Positions 18,130-27,366 of a DNA stretch of 64,000 bases are shown here, in pieces; position 1 is the first letter of the stretch; the number at the start of each line of letters is the position of its first letter. A program made the translations under genes and the position numbers. The notes under the pieces are model-generated. The model searched no databases and was not told the origin of the DNA. It was given only the letters and a program-made list of their open reading frames with translations. The stretch is from Serratia surfactantfaciens. Its GTDB lineage: Bacteria; Pseudomonadota; Gammaproteobacteria; Enterobacterales; Enterobacteriaceae. Location: assembly GCF_001642805.2 (NCBI RefSeq), contig NZ_CP016948.1, positions 496,001-560,000 on the forward strand, read 5' to 3'.

Positions 18130-19197
18130 TTAGGCCAGCTTCTGCTGTGCCCAGGCCAGCCCGCTTTGGTATTCGCCCGGCAGCAGCGGCGCCAGCGTCT
18201 GCAGCGCCTGGCGCAGATCGGCGGCGCTCGGGTCGTTCAGATTGAGGTGGCCGACCTTGCGGCCAGGGCGCACCTCTTTCTCATACCAGTGCAGATGCAC
18301 CAGCGGCAGTGACAGCCACTGTTCGTTGACGGCGGTGCCGATCAGGTTGACCATCACCGACGGCGTGCTCACTACCGGCTGCGGCAGCGGCAGGCCAAGG
18401 ATGGCGCGCAGGTGCAGCTCGAACTGGCTGATGGACGCGCCGTTTTGCGTCCAGTGGCCGCTGTTGTGCACGCGCGGTGCCAGTTCGTTGATCAGCAGCC
18501 GATCGCCGACGATAAAGCACTCCATCGCCATCACGCCGACGTAGTTCAGTTCGTTCAGGATCGCCGCCAGCATCCGCTCGGCCTGTTGCTGCAGCACCGG
18601 GTTGGGCTGCGGCAGCGCCACGCTGGTGCGCAGGATGCCGTCTTCATGCAGGTTATGGGTCAGCGGGTAGAATACCGAACGCCCGTCGTGGCCGCGCGCG
18701 CCTACCAGCGACACTTCGCCGGAGAAATTGATGCCTTGCTCGACGATGCACTCGCCATAGGCGTCGGCCGGCAGTTCGGCTTCCTGGCCCGGACGCAAGC
18801 GCCATTGGCCGCGGCCGTCATAGCCACCGACTCGGCGTTTGACGATCGCCAGCTCGCCCAGCGAAGCGAACACCTGCGGCCATTCGGCGGCGCTCGCCAG
18901 CAGCTGCCACGGCGCGGTCGCCAGGCCGAGCTGGTCGAGCAGCTGTTTTTGCGTCAGGCGATCCGCCAGACGCGGGAAGATGTCGCGGTTGACGAAGGCG
19001 CTGTGGGTCGCCAGTTCGCGCGTCAGCGCAGTTTCCGGCCAGCGTTCGATCTCGGCAGTAATGACGCTGTTCTGATACGGCACCGCCTCGGGCTCGGCAT
19101 CGATACCGACGGGGTAAACGGCGATGCCCAGCGGTTCGCCGGCCTGGCGCAGCATGCGCCCCAGCTGGCCGTTGCCCAGTACGCAAACCGGCTTCAT
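18130..19197 (-). CDS. purK: N5-carboxyaminoimidazole ribonucleotide synthase
   Basis: An ATP-grasp enzyme that carboxylates aminoimidazole ribonucleotide with bicarbonate and ATP in purine synthesis, making the substrate of PurE. It has 355 residues, with the N-terminal GNGQLGRM motif at 8-15 and metal- and ATP-binding residues in the MAMECF and [13 protein letters not shown] segments. The start overlaps the purE stop by 4 nt, so the two are translationally coupled. Confidence 0.96.
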   Translation of the reverse strand: MKPVCVLGNGQLGRMLRQAGEPLGIAVYPVGIDAEPEAVPYQNSVITAEIERWPETALTRELATHSAFVNRDIFPRLADRLTQKQLLDQLGLATAPWQLLASAAEWPQVFASLGELAIVKRRVGGYDGRGQWRLRPGQEAELPADAYGECIVEQGINFSGEVSLVGARGHDGRSVFYPLTHNLHEDGILRTSVALPQPNPVLQQQAERMLAAILNELNYVGVMAMECFIVGDRLLINELAPRVHNSGHWTQNGASISQFELHLRAILGLPLPQPVVSTPSVMVNLIGTAVNEQWLSLPLVHLHWYEKEVRPGRKVGHLNLNDPSAADLRQALQTLAPLLPGEYQSGLAWAQQKLA

Positions 19198-19718
19198 GCG
19201 TCCTCCCGCGGATCGGGGTGGTTCAAGACGTCGTCGGTCTGCGCCTGACGCCAGTTCGCCAAACGCTGCGCCAGCGCGGCGTCGTGCAGCGCCAGGATCT
19301 GCATCGCCAGCAGCCCGGCGTTGGCGGCGCCGGCTTTGCCGATCGCCAACGTGCCGACCGGGATGCCGCGCGGCATTTGCACGATGGAGTAGAGGCTGTC
19401 CACGCCGCTCAGCGCGGCGCTTTGCACCGGCACGCCCAGCACCGGCACCAGGGTTTTCGCCGCCAGCATGCCCGGCAGGTGCGCCGCACCGCCGGCACCG
19501 GCGATGATCACGTCAAAGCCGTTGGCGGCAGCCTGCTCGGCGAAGCTGAACAGCTTGTCCGGCGTGCGGTGAGCGGAAACGACTTCGACATGGAAGGGGA
19601 CATCGAGCTGGGTCAGGACTTCTGCGGCGAACTGCATGGTGGCCCAGTCACTTTTCGATCCCATTACAATTGCGATTTTAGCCCCGATATTGGCGGCTGA
19701 AGCGGCGTTGGCTCCCAT
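19194..19718 (-). CDS. purE: N5-carboxyaminoimidazole ribonucleotide mutase
   Basis: Moves the carboxyl group from N5 to C4 of the imidazole ring, completing the two-step carboxylation with PurK. From the ATG at 19718 the protein has 174 residues (E. coli 169). The octameric class I signature is clear: [15 protein letters not shown] and [12 protein letters not shown]. The longer frame to 19826 runs through the promoter and operator and is rejected. AGGAG lies 10 nt upstream of the chosen start. Confidence 0.96.
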   Translation of the reverse strand: MGANAASAANIGAKIAIVMGSKSDWATMQFAAEVLTQLDVPFHVEVVSAHRTPDKLFSFAEQAAANGFDVIIAGAGGAAHLPGMLAAKTLVPVLGVPVQSAALSGVDSLYSIVQMPRGIPVGTLAIGKAGAANAGLLAMQILALHDAALAQRLANWRQAQTDDVLNHPDPREDA

Positions 19719-19775
19719 GGGTGTAAGGCTCCTGTGGTTTGTCTGGCGTCGGCTGAGGGCCGAATGAGGGCGTAG

Positions 19776-19813
19776 AGCATACCATGAGCGCACGGCGAGG
19801 AAAACGGTTGCGT
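19776..19813 (-). promoter_or_regulatory. purE promoter with PurR operator
   Basis: On the minus strand ACGCAACCGTTTTCCT (19813-19798) matches the PurR palindrome consensus and resembles the E. coli purE operator. TATGCT at 19781-19776 is a good -10, and the operator covers the expected -35 position, so PurR bound with guanine or hypoxanthine would block RNA polymerase. Confidence 0.8.
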
Positions 19814-19867
19814 CGCCGGTTTTCACCGGCGAAAGCGCGAATTTTCACTCGCGCGCCAGTCCGGAAC

Positions 19868-20590
19868 TCAGAATGGGAATTGAATCAGCTCGACGGCGTC
19901 GGCGCTGACTTTGATCATCGATCCTTCGACGTGCCAGGCGCCCAGCACCGCGCGATGGGCTTCGCCGTTGCTCAACGCCAGCCGGTGCACCGCCGGGCGA
20001 TGGGTATGGCCGTGGATCATCCAGTGCACGTCGTGGCGCAGCATCGTTTGCTCGACCGCCTGCGGGTTGACGTCCATGATGGCTTCCGACTTGTACTGGT
20101 TGGATTGTTGGCTGCGGGCGCGCATTTTAGCGGCGATCTTCAGTCGCCAGCGCAGCGGCAGCGCCAGGAACAGTTTTTGAATCAGCGGGTTGTGCACCTT
20201 GCGGCGGAATTGCTGATAGGCCTGATCGTCGGTGCACAGCGTGTCGCCGTGCAGGATCAGGATCCTGCGGCCGTACAGCTCCAGCACTTTTTCTTCCGGC
20301 AGCAACTGCATGCCGCTGGCGCGGGCAAAGCGTTTGCCGAGCAGAAAATCACGGTTGCCGTGGATGAAATAGCAGGGCACGCCGGCCTGTTGCAGCGCCT
20401 TCAGCGCCGCGGCGATCTCCGCGTGCAGCGGCTCGGGATCGTCGTCGCCGATCCAGGCTTCAAACAGGTCGCCGAGGATGTACAGCGCGTCGGCGTGAAT
20501 CGCTTCGCGCCGTAAAAAACGCAGAAAACCGGCAGTGATTGCCGGTTCCTGTGCGCACAAGTGCAGATCTGCGATGAACAGCGTACTCAT
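19868..20590 (-). CDS. lpxH: UDP-2,3-diacylglucosamine pyrophosphatase
   Basis: Cleaves UDP-2,3-diacylglucosamine to lipid X and UMP, the fourth step of lipid A synthesis at the inner membrane. It is a calcineurin-like metallophosphoesterase of 240 residues. The metal ligands are D8 and H10 (ADLH), D41 (GDLFE), N79 (GNRD) and the C-terminal HGHTH near 195. It follows ppiB by 10 bp on the same strand, as in E. coli. Confidence 0.96.
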   Translation of the reverse strand: MSTLFIADLHLCAQEPAITAGFLRFLRREAIHADALYILGDLFEAWIGDDDPEPLHAEIAAALKALQQAGVPCYFIHGNRDFLLGKRFARASGMQLLPEEKVLELYGRRILILHGDTLCTDDQAYQQFRRKVHNPLIQKLFLALPLRWRLKIAAKMRARSQQSNQYKSEAIMDVNPQAVEQTMLRHDVHWMIHGHTHRPAVHRLALSNGEAHRAVLGAWHVEGSMIKVSADAVELIQFPF

Positions 20591-20600
20591 GCAGCCGCGA

Positions 20601-21095
20601 TTACTCGCTGACGGTCACGCTGTTGATCACAACGTCTTCTACCGGTACGTCCTGGTGCATGCCGCTGCGGCCGGTTTTCACGCCTTTGATCTTGTTGACC
20701 ACGTCCATGCCTTCAACCACTTCAGCAAACACGCAGTAGCCCCAGCCCTGCACGTTTTCGCCGCGGAAGTTCAGGAAGTCGTTGTCGGCCACGTTGATGA
20801 AGAACTGTGCGGTGGCGGAGTGCGGATCGTTGGTGCGCGCCATTGCCAGGGTGCCGATGGTGTTTTTCAGACCGTTGTTGGCTTCGTTCTTGATGGTCGC
20901 GTTGGTCGCTTTCTGGTTCATGCCTGGTTCAAAGCCGCCGCCCTGGATCATGAAGCCGTTGATCACACGGTGGAAGATGGTGTTGTCGTAGAAACCGGCG
21001 CGGCAGTAGTTCAGGAAGTTTTCAACGGTAACCGGCGCTTTGTCAGCAAAGGTCTTGATAACGATATCGCCGTGATTGGTGTGGAAAGTAACCAT
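20601..21095 (-). CDS. ppiB: Peptidyl-prolyl cis-trans isomerase B (cyclophilin)
   Basis: A cytoplasmic cyclophilin of 164 residues that speeds proline isomerisation in folding proteins. [13 protein letters not shown] near residues 40-52 carries the catalytic Arg, and [18 protein letters not shown] carries the active-site Gln and Phe. There is no signal peptide, which separates it from periplasmic PpiA. It is divergent from cysS across a 309-bp gap, and lpxH lies downstream. Confidence 0.96.
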   Translation of the reverse strand: MVTFHTNHGDIVIKTFADKAPVTVENFLNYCRAGFYDNTIFHRVINGFMIQGGGFEPGMNQKATNATIKNEANNGLKNTIGTLAMARTNDPHSATAQFFINVADNDFLNFRGENVQGWGYCVFAEVVEGMDVVNKIKGVKTGRSGMHQDVPVEDVVINSVTVSE

Positions 21096-21404
21096 AGTTT
21101 TAATCCTAACAAGGTGAAGTGAGACGTCACGTAAAGCGAGTGAACATTCAGACCGCCCTTATAACATATCCGCCCCAGCGAGTCAGCAGCGGCTCAACCG
21201 CGCACTGTCTGTGGTAATTGCACTTGTGTTATATTATAACAATTATGCCAACCGCCGAATTTTGCGCATTTTATTCGCGTGAAGTCAGCAAAGCATGGCC
21301 TTAACCTTGCAATAGATCAGGCTTCAGGTTTCAATACGCTACCGGGCGGAAAACCTGAGGCCCGGTTATCTTTTTTGTTATCACGCACACCACGGAATCT
21401 CCCG
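21096..21404. promoter_or_regulatory. Divergent ppiB/cysS promoter region and cysS leader
   Basis: A 309-bp gap. TGTTATATTATAACA (21227-21241) is a perfect 15-nt palindrome overlapping -10-like TATA sequences on both strands. Downstream lies a cysS leader with a 19-codon open frame (21245-21304, containing one Cys codon) and a terminator-like hairpin listed separately. No other gene is visible. Confidence 0.55.
21325..21377 (+). promoter_or_regulatory. Attenuator-like overlapping hairpins in the cysS leader
   Basis: ACCGGGC (21341-21347) pairs with GCCCGGT (21360-21366), followed by TATCTTTTTTG, as in an intrinsic terminator. CAGGTTT (21325-21331) can instead pair with AAACCTG (21351-21357). 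The second stem encloses one arm of the first and excludes the other, so the two cannot both form: a terminator/antiterminator layout 40-80 nt before the cysS start. Confidence 0.5.
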
Positions 21405-22790
<1,386 letters not shown>

Positions 22791-22809
22791 TCCGGCCGCA
22801 GGAAAAACA

Positions 22810-22837
22810 AAAAAGGCGCTGAATTCAGCGCCTTTTT
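22810..22837. terminator. Bidirectional terminator cysS/ybcJ
   Basis: A perfect 28-nt palindrome centred on GAATTC, with a GGCGCTGAA arm and A/T tails on both sides. It separates the convergent cysS and ybcJ genes. Confidence 0.92.
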
Positions 22838-22856
22838 CTATTGCGACAACCGAGGG

Positions 22857-23069
22857 TTATGGCTTGACCACGACCTTGCCGCCGTCGAACTCCACCACCT
22901 GATCGGCGACGATCTTGCAGCGTTTGCGGGTTTCGACCTTGCCGTCGACTTTGACCCGCCCTTCGGCGATGACTTCTTTGGCGGCGCCGCCGCTTTCACA
23001 CCAGCCCTGGAACTTCAGCAGATCGCACAGTTCGACGTGGGGATGATTGTCCAGATTGAAAATTTCCAT
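22857..23069 (-). CDS. ybcJ: S4-like RNA-binding protein YbcJ
   Basis: A 70-residue single S4-domain protein. The pattern ELCDLLKFQGWCESGGAAK, followed by IAEGRVKVDG and ETRKRCKIV, is the S4 RNA-binding fold. The E. coli homologue has an NMR structure, and an RNA-binding role is inferred from the fold. It lies 10 bp downstream of folD on the same strand, as in E. coli, so it is probably cotranscribed. Confidence 0.93.
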   Translation of the reverse strand: MEIFNLDNHPHVELCDLLKFQGWCESGGAAKEVIAEGRVKVDGKVETRKRCKIVADQVVEFDGGKVVVKP

Positions 23070-23079
23070 ACTGCCTTAC

Positions 23080-23946
23080 TTATTTAGGTTGAACGTCGTG
23101 ATATTCCTCGCAGGCCTGCAAGGTATTTTGGATCAGTGTAGCAACGGTCATCGGGCCAACGCCACCCGGCACCGGGGTGATGTAGGCGGCGCGTTCGCTG
23201 GCGGCGTCGAAATCGACATCGCCCACCACTTTACCGCTTTCCAGACGATTGATGCCGACGTCCACCACGATGGCGCCCGGTTTGATCCAGTCGCCCGGAA
23301 TGAAGCCCGGCTTACCGACCGCCACCACCAGCAGATCGGCGTTCTCGACGTGATGACGCAGATTTTTGGTGAAGCGGTGGGTGACGGTGGTGGTGCAGCC
23401 GGCCAGCAGCAGTTCCATGCTCATCGGGCGGCCGACGATGTTGGACGCGCCGACCACCACGGCATTCAGGCCGTAGGTATCGATGTTATAACGCTCCAGC
23501 AGGGTAACGATGCCGCGCGGGGTGCACGGGCGCAGCTTAGGCGCGCGCTGGCACAGGCGGCCGACGTTGTACGGGTGGAAGCCGTCGACGTCTTTATCCG
23601 GATGGATGCGCTCCAGCACCTTGACGTTATCAATGCCGGCCGGCAGCGGCAGCTGCACCAGAATGCCGTCGATTTCCTCATCGGCGTTCAGCTGGTCGAT
23701 CAGCGCCAGCAGTTCGGCCTCACTGGTGGCAGCGGGCAGATCGTAGGAGCGGGAAAGGAAGCCGACTTCATCGCAGGCGCGGCGCTTGCTGGCGACGTAA
23801 ATTTGCGAAGCCGGGTTCTCGCCGACCAGCACAACCGCCAGCCCTGGGGCGCGTTTTCCGGCCGCCAGACGTTGTTTCACTTGCTCAGCCACTTCGTTTC
23901 TAACCTGCTGCGCAATCGTTTTACCATCAATAATCTTTGCTGACAT
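23080..23946 (-). CDS. folD: Methylenetetrahydrofolate dehydrogenase / cyclohydrolase
   Basis: A bifunctional enzyme that interconverts 5,10-methylene-, methenyl- and 10-formyl-tetrahydrofolate with NADP, supplying one-carbon units for purines and formyl-Met. It has 288 residues. [13 protein letters not shown] near 50-62 carries the catalytic Lys, QLPLP near 98-102 is the family signature, and [10 protein letters not shown] near 166 binds the dinucleotide. It is upstream of ybcJ. Confidence 0.97.
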   Translation of the reverse strand: MSAKIIDGKTIAQQVRNEVAEQVKQRLAAGKRAPGLAVVLVGENPASQIYVASKRRACDEVGFLSRSYDLPAATSEAELLALIDQLNADEEIDGILVQLPLPAGIDNVKVLERIHPDKDVDGFHPYNVGRLCQRAPKLRPCTPRGIVTLLERYNIDTYGLNAVVVGASNIVGRPMSMELLLAGCTTTVTHRFTKNLRHHVENADLLVVAVGKPGFIPGDWIKPGAIVVDVGINRLESGKVVGDVDFDAASERAAYITPVPGGVGPMTVATLIQNTLQACEEYHDVQPK

Positions 23947-24152
23947 CAGTGTGGAAATCCATCAATTAAGAAAAGCGGGGGATGCCGCTATTCTGGCAGA
24001 AGCTGAGCGCGCTGTCAGGCGCAGAATCACCCTCGCCGCCGTTGCCGAGACCGATTTACGCTTTTTTTATGCCGACTTCAGGAACCTCTACGCCATTTTT
24101 ACCTGCATTTGGATACGCTGAGGCCGTTCACAGGGCGAAAGAGGGCAGGATC

Positions 24153-24362
24153 ATGAGAGCGATAACCCGGCTTTATCCGTTGCATCACCAGCCTGACCAG
24201 CAACCGGCGGAGCTTAAACACGTGGGAGAAACGGTGTTCGATTCTTCACTGCATCCGGCGGACAGCGCGCAGCTGATTGCGCTGCATCAGCTTGGCCAAC
24301 ACCCGCTGGCGCCGTCGTGGCGGGCGCGCCTGAGCGCGCTGTGGCGGAAGCTGTGCGCATGA
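24153..24362 (+). CDS. Hypothetical protein, 69 residues
   Basis: I do not recognise the family. The frame opens at 24153 with GAGG eight nt upstream and ends in an ATGA overlap with the next gene, a sign of translational coupling. The product is His/Leu-rich, basic at its C-terminus (WRARLSALWRKLCA), and has no signal peptide or membrane segment. A longer frame from 23982 exists but its extra part has poor composition. It could be a lineage-specific small protein, or the coupling could be chance. Confidence 0.5.
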   Translation: MRAITRLYPLHHQPDQQPAELKHVGETVFDSSLHPADSAQLIALHQLGQHPLAPSWRARLSALWRKLCA

Positions 24363-24667
24363 ACGGCAATACGTTGATGATCTGCGTCTTGCTGCTTGGC
24401 TGGGCGCCGTGGAGTCAGGCCTCTTTGAACAGCACGCCCCCCGACGCCGCGCTGGCGGCGAGACTGGCGGCGACCTGCAACACGCAGGCGGTTGAGCATG
24501 CCGACTGGAGCGATATCACGGCGGTCGTTCAGTCCGCACGCGTTTGCCTGCAGCGAGACACCGCGCGGCAGCATTCTGAACGCTCGCCGGGCGACACCGC
24601 GGTCGGCCTGGTTCAACGCAGCGTTGCCAGGGCCGCCGTGCGGGTGCTGGCGGAAAAAACGCCATAA
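24359..24667 (+). CDS. Hypothetical exported protein, 102 residues
   Basis: The ATG at 24359 overlaps the stop of the preceding small gene. The first 22 residues form a plausible Sec signal peptide (hydrophobic MICVLLLGWAPW, cleavage after SQA). The mature part of about 80 residues has two cysteines (CNT and VCLQR) that could form one disulfide. I cannot assign a family. It ends about 95 bp before tRNA-Arg. Confidence 0.55.
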   Translation: MNGNTLMICVLLLGWAPWSQASLNSTPPDAALAARLAATCNTQAVEHADWSDITAVVQSARVCLQRDTARQHSERSPGDTAVGLVQRSVARAAVRVLAEKTP

Positions 24668-24701
24668 AGCACGGCCGCCGCCGTAACGTCATGAAAAGGC
24701 A

Positions 24702-24729
24702 TTGACTCGCTAACCTCTGACCGTATAAT
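24702..24729 (+). promoter_or_regulatory. Promoter of tRNA-Arg
   Basis: TTGACT (24702-24707) and TATAAT (24724-24729) are 16 bp apart, placing transcription start near 24736 and leaving a leader of about 28 nt before the tRNA. Confidence 0.85.
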
Positions 24730-24763
24730 CCCATCCCGCAGCCGCAGGTTGCCGCATCTCAAT

Positions 24764-24840
24764 GCGCCCTTAGCTCAGTTGGATAGAGCAACGGCCTTCT
24801 AAGCCGTAGGTCATAGGTTCGAATCCTATAGGGCGTGCCA
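24764..24840 (+). tRNA. argU: tRNA-Arg (anticodon UCU)
   Basis: A 77-nt cloverleaf. The acceptor arm GCGCCCT pairs with AGGGCGT (G-U at the end pair). The D arm contains AGCTCAGTTGGATAGAGC, the anticodon loop is CTTCTAA with anticodon TCT, the T arm contains GGTTCGAATCC, and CCA is encoded. It reads the rare AGA codon. Its place near folD matches E. coli argU, a well-known integration site for prophages such as DLP12. No integrase follows here. Confidence 0.97.
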
Positions 24841-24973
24841 TTAATTCTCCCTGATTTTTTCCCCATATTCTTTCCCGCGAAAATTCGATCGTGTAACCCA
24901 TACTCCCGTTGGCTCGCCGCTGAGCGACATGTTATGTTCGTTCGCTAACTTTCAGTCAGTGGCAGAGAGAAAA

Positions 24974-25300
24974 ATGCAAAGCTTATTCGTTTACGGCACC
25001 CTAGGGCCGGGCAGACCCAACGCGCACGTGATGGAAGCTATCGGCGGCAGCTGGGAAGAAGGCAGCGTTGGCGGATCGTTGCTTAACCAAGGCTGGGGTG
25101 CCGAGATGGGCTACCCGGGCATCGTGCTGGATAACAGCGGCAATCGGGTGAACGGTTTTCTGTTCCGCTCCGCCAACCTCGTCAATCATTGGCCTGCCCT
25201 CGACGCCTTCGAAGGTGACGGTTATGAACGGGTGGCGGTCAGCGTCACCACCGCCGGCGGTGAAACCGTCGATTCGTTTATCTACATGCTGAAAAAATGA
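24974..25300 (+). CDS. Gamma-glutamylcyclotransferase-like (AIG2/YtfP fold) protein
   Basis: A 108-residue protein with the family's N-terminal YGTLGPGRPN motif at 6-15 that binds a gamma-glutamyl substrate, and a Glu in DAFEGDGYERV around residue 81 at the catalytic position. The start at 24974 follows GAGAGAAAAA. Family members release 5-oxoproline from gamma-glutamyl amines or dipeptides, but the substrate of this one is not known. It is immediately downstream of tRNA-Arg and probably has its own promoter. Confidence 0.8.
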   Translation: MQSLFVYGTLGPGRPNAHVMEAIGGSWEEGSVGGSLLNQGWGAEMGYPGIVLDNSGNRVNGFLFRSANLVNHWPALDAFEGDGYERVAVSVTTAGGETVDSFIYMLKK

Positions 25301-25382
25301 CCTTTAGACGCTTCGCCGGCAATTGAACTTTCGTTTATTTTGCCGCGCTACAATAGGCGAAAATTTCCCCATGGAGCCTATC

Positions 25383-25526
25383 GTGCGCAAATCCAGATTC
25401 TTTCTCGTGACCTTGCTGTGTCTGTGTGCCGCCGCCGTGCTGTACGTCATGGCATATCGGGCGCTGGGGCATTACCTCAGCGACGGCGAGAAGGCCTACC
25501 CGGATATCAGCGTTGAAATTCGCTGA
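25383..25526 (+). CDS. Small single-pass membrane protein, 47 residues
   Basis: I choose the GTG at 25383 because GGAG lies six nt upstream; an ATG at 25371 in the same frame would overlap that ribosome-binding site. The product has a basic N-terminus (RKSR), one hydrophobic helix (residues 5-23, FFLVTLLCLCAAAVLYVMA) and a short polar tail. It is followed by a strong terminator, which supports it as an expressed unit. The function is unknown. Confidence 0.6.
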   Translation: MRKSRFFLVTLLCLCAAAVLYVMAYRALGHYLSDGEKAYPDISVEIR

Positions 25527-25532
25527 GGGCCG

Positions 25533-25564
25533 GTCGGCGCGGTGGTGATCGCGCCGACTTTTTT
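25533..25564 (+). terminator. Intrinsic terminator after the small membrane protein
   Basis: GTCGGCGCG (25533-25541) pairs with CGCGCCGAC (25550-25558), an eight-nt loop, then six T residues. Confidence 0.9.
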
Positions 25565-25651
25565 GCACTGATTTACCCGCCATTTACCCGCCGTCGGCAA
25601 TGATGACGCAGCGTCTCCACATTGTGTGGTTCTCTTGGGCGGAATGCGGTT

Positions 25652-27184
25652 ATGTCACTGCAACAGGTTTCGAATGTCTCGTTGAGCAACAACGGCTTAA
25701 AGGGCATCGGCTATAAACATTACGCGTTGGCGATCGTGGCGTTTGCGGCGGTCGTGCGGTTTATTTCCTTAACGGACAGGTATTTTTGGTGCGATGAGGC
25801 CTCCAGCGTGCTGACCAGCCGCTATGACGTGGGCGCTTTGCTGTACCACGCTTCCTTCGATGTTCACCCGCCGCTGTATTACCTGTTGCTGCATGGCTGG
25901 ATGGTGCTGTTTGGCGACAGCATCATGGCGGCCCGTTCGCTGAGCCTGGTGCTCGGCGTGGCGACAGTGGCGCTGGCGATGCGCTTTACGCGTTGGCTGG
26001 CCAACGAGCGGGCGGCGCTGATAGCGGGCTGGCTGATGGCGATCATGCCGATGGCGGTGCGTTACAGCCAGGAGGCGCGCATGTATGCGCTGATGGGGCT
26101 GCTGGCGATCGCCGCCGCTATGGCGTTGGCGAAGTGGCTGAAAACGCCGGATAACCGCCGCTATCTGGCGCTGTATGCGCTGTTGATGACGCTGAGCTTT
26201 TATACCCATTACTTCACGATTTTTACCCTGATCGCGCATTGGCTGGTGGTATTGGCGCTGTCGTGCCGCCGCGAAGGCGAGTGTTATATCAAGCAACCGG
26301 CGTGGTGGCTGGCCAATGCGGCGATCGGGGTGGCCTACATTCCCTGGCTGCTGGTGTTGTTCAATCTGCTGGCGCATATCGCCGAGCTGCGGGTCGGCGG
26401 CGACGTCGGTTGGATCCCTCAGGTTTCCTGGAGCGATCTGCCGGCGATGTTCTGGCGTTTTCTCACGGGCCATGATGGCAGCAACTATCCCACGATCATT
26501 CTCTGGCTGTTGCCGGCGATGTTTGTTGCTTTATGTTCACTGTTGCTGTGGCGGCGCCAGATGCCGAGAAAATACGCTCTGCTGCTGCTCGGCGGCATGC
26601 TGATTCCGGTAATGTTGGTATTCGCCATTTCCTGGCGCTCGCCGCTGTTTGTCGATCGCTATCTCTATTCCGCCGCGCTCGGCATTCCGCTGGTGTTGGG
26701 TGTGCTGATCGCCGGAACGAAAAACCGGGTGCGCGGGATCTCTTTGCTGCTGTTCTTCAGCCTGCTGTTCGGCTGCGGCGTGCGCAATGATTACCCGGTC
26801 GAGAAAGATGAGTTCAAGGTGATGGTGCACTATATCAACAGCCACTATCAGCCTAACGATGCGGTGGTGGTCAGCAACATGTTCAACTACCTGAGCTATG
26901 TGTATTACAACAAACAGGGCTATCGCGCCTTGCTGTATACCCCCGCCAGGCCCAACGGCATTTCGGGCAAGCCCAACGCCTATGGCTTCGGCACCTTTTT
27001 CCACGATCGGGCGGCGCAGACCTACGTCGATAAGCTCAGCGTTTTATCGAAAACCCACCGCCGAGTCTGGCTGGTCAGCGGCGGGGATTTCAATCAGGAC
27101 TTCGGCCGTTCGCCGCCGGGGTGGGTCAATACCGGCACCTTCAAGAGCGGCGGTTTCGAATCGCGCCTGTTCGTGGTGCATTGA
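25652..27184 (+). CDS. Polytopic glycosyltransferase, GT39/PMT-like
   Basis: A 510-residue membrane protein with about ten hydrophobic helices and the luminal/periplasmic acidic motif CDEASS around residue 40 followed by FDVHPPLYY. This is typical of GT-C enzymes that use a polyprenyl-phosphate sugar donor (ArnT, PMT and mycobacterial-type mannosyltransferases). The C-terminal 120 residues are soluble, with GFGTFFHDRAAQTYVDK, probably periplasmic. The start follows the conserved spacing in GGAATGCGGTTATG. It stands alone between terminators, so its acceptor (lipid A, protein or wall polymer) cannot be deduced. Confidence 0.78.
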   Translation: MSLQQVSNVSLSNNGLKGIGYKHYALAIVAFAAVVRFISLTDRYFWCDEASSVLTSRYDVGALLYHASFDVHPPLYYLLLHGWMVLFGDSIMAARSLSLVLGVATVALAMRFTRWLANERAALIAGWLMAIMPMAVRYSQEARMYALMGLLAIAAAMALAKWLKTPDNRRYLALYALLMTLSFYTHYFTIFTLIAHWLVVLALSCRREGECYIKQPAWWLANAAIGVAYIPWLLVLFNLLAHIAELRVGGDVGWIPQVSWSDLPAMFWRFLTGHDGSNYPTIILWLLPAMFVALCSLLLWRRQMPRKYALLLLGGMLIPVMLVFAISWRSPLFVDRYLYSAALGIPLVLGVLIAGTKNRVRGISLLLFFSLLFGCGVRNDYPVEKDEFKVMVHYINSHYQPNDAVVVSNMFNYLSYVYYNKQGYRALLYTPARPNGISGKPNAYGFGTFFHDRAAQTYVDKLSVLSKTHRRVWLVSGGDFNQDFGRSPPGWVNTGTFKSGGFESRLFVVH

Positions 27185-27261
27185 GCGAAATGTCATATTT
27201 CCCATTCGGCGTTACATCTGGCCGAGCAAACTTACGCGGGGATGACAGTTCTATACATTGG

Positions 27262-27366
27262 GATTGGTACTGTAGCTCTACCCGATGATGTTGTGTGTTA
27301 TCCATTCCCTGTAGTGTATTACCCCATCCCTGTTAAGTTTATCCCGCCTTGCGCGGGATTTTTTTT
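27262..27366 (+). ncRNA. Candidate small RNA or 3'-UTR RNA
   Basis: About 105 nt of C/U-rich, weakly structured sequence ending in a strong terminator (ATCCCGC 27341-27347 with GCGGGAT 27353-27359, then eight T residues). TATACAT at 27252-27258 could be its -10. Alternatively it is simply the 3' UTR of the glycosyltransferase gene. I do not recognise it as a named RNA. Confidence 0.4.
27341..27366 (+). terminator. Intrinsic terminator, plus strand
   Basis: A 7-bp GC-rich stem with a CTTGC loop and eight T residues. It terminates transcription from the glycosyltransferase gene or the candidate small RNA. The stop codon of the convergent aldo/keto reductase overlaps its tail. Confidence 0.88.
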
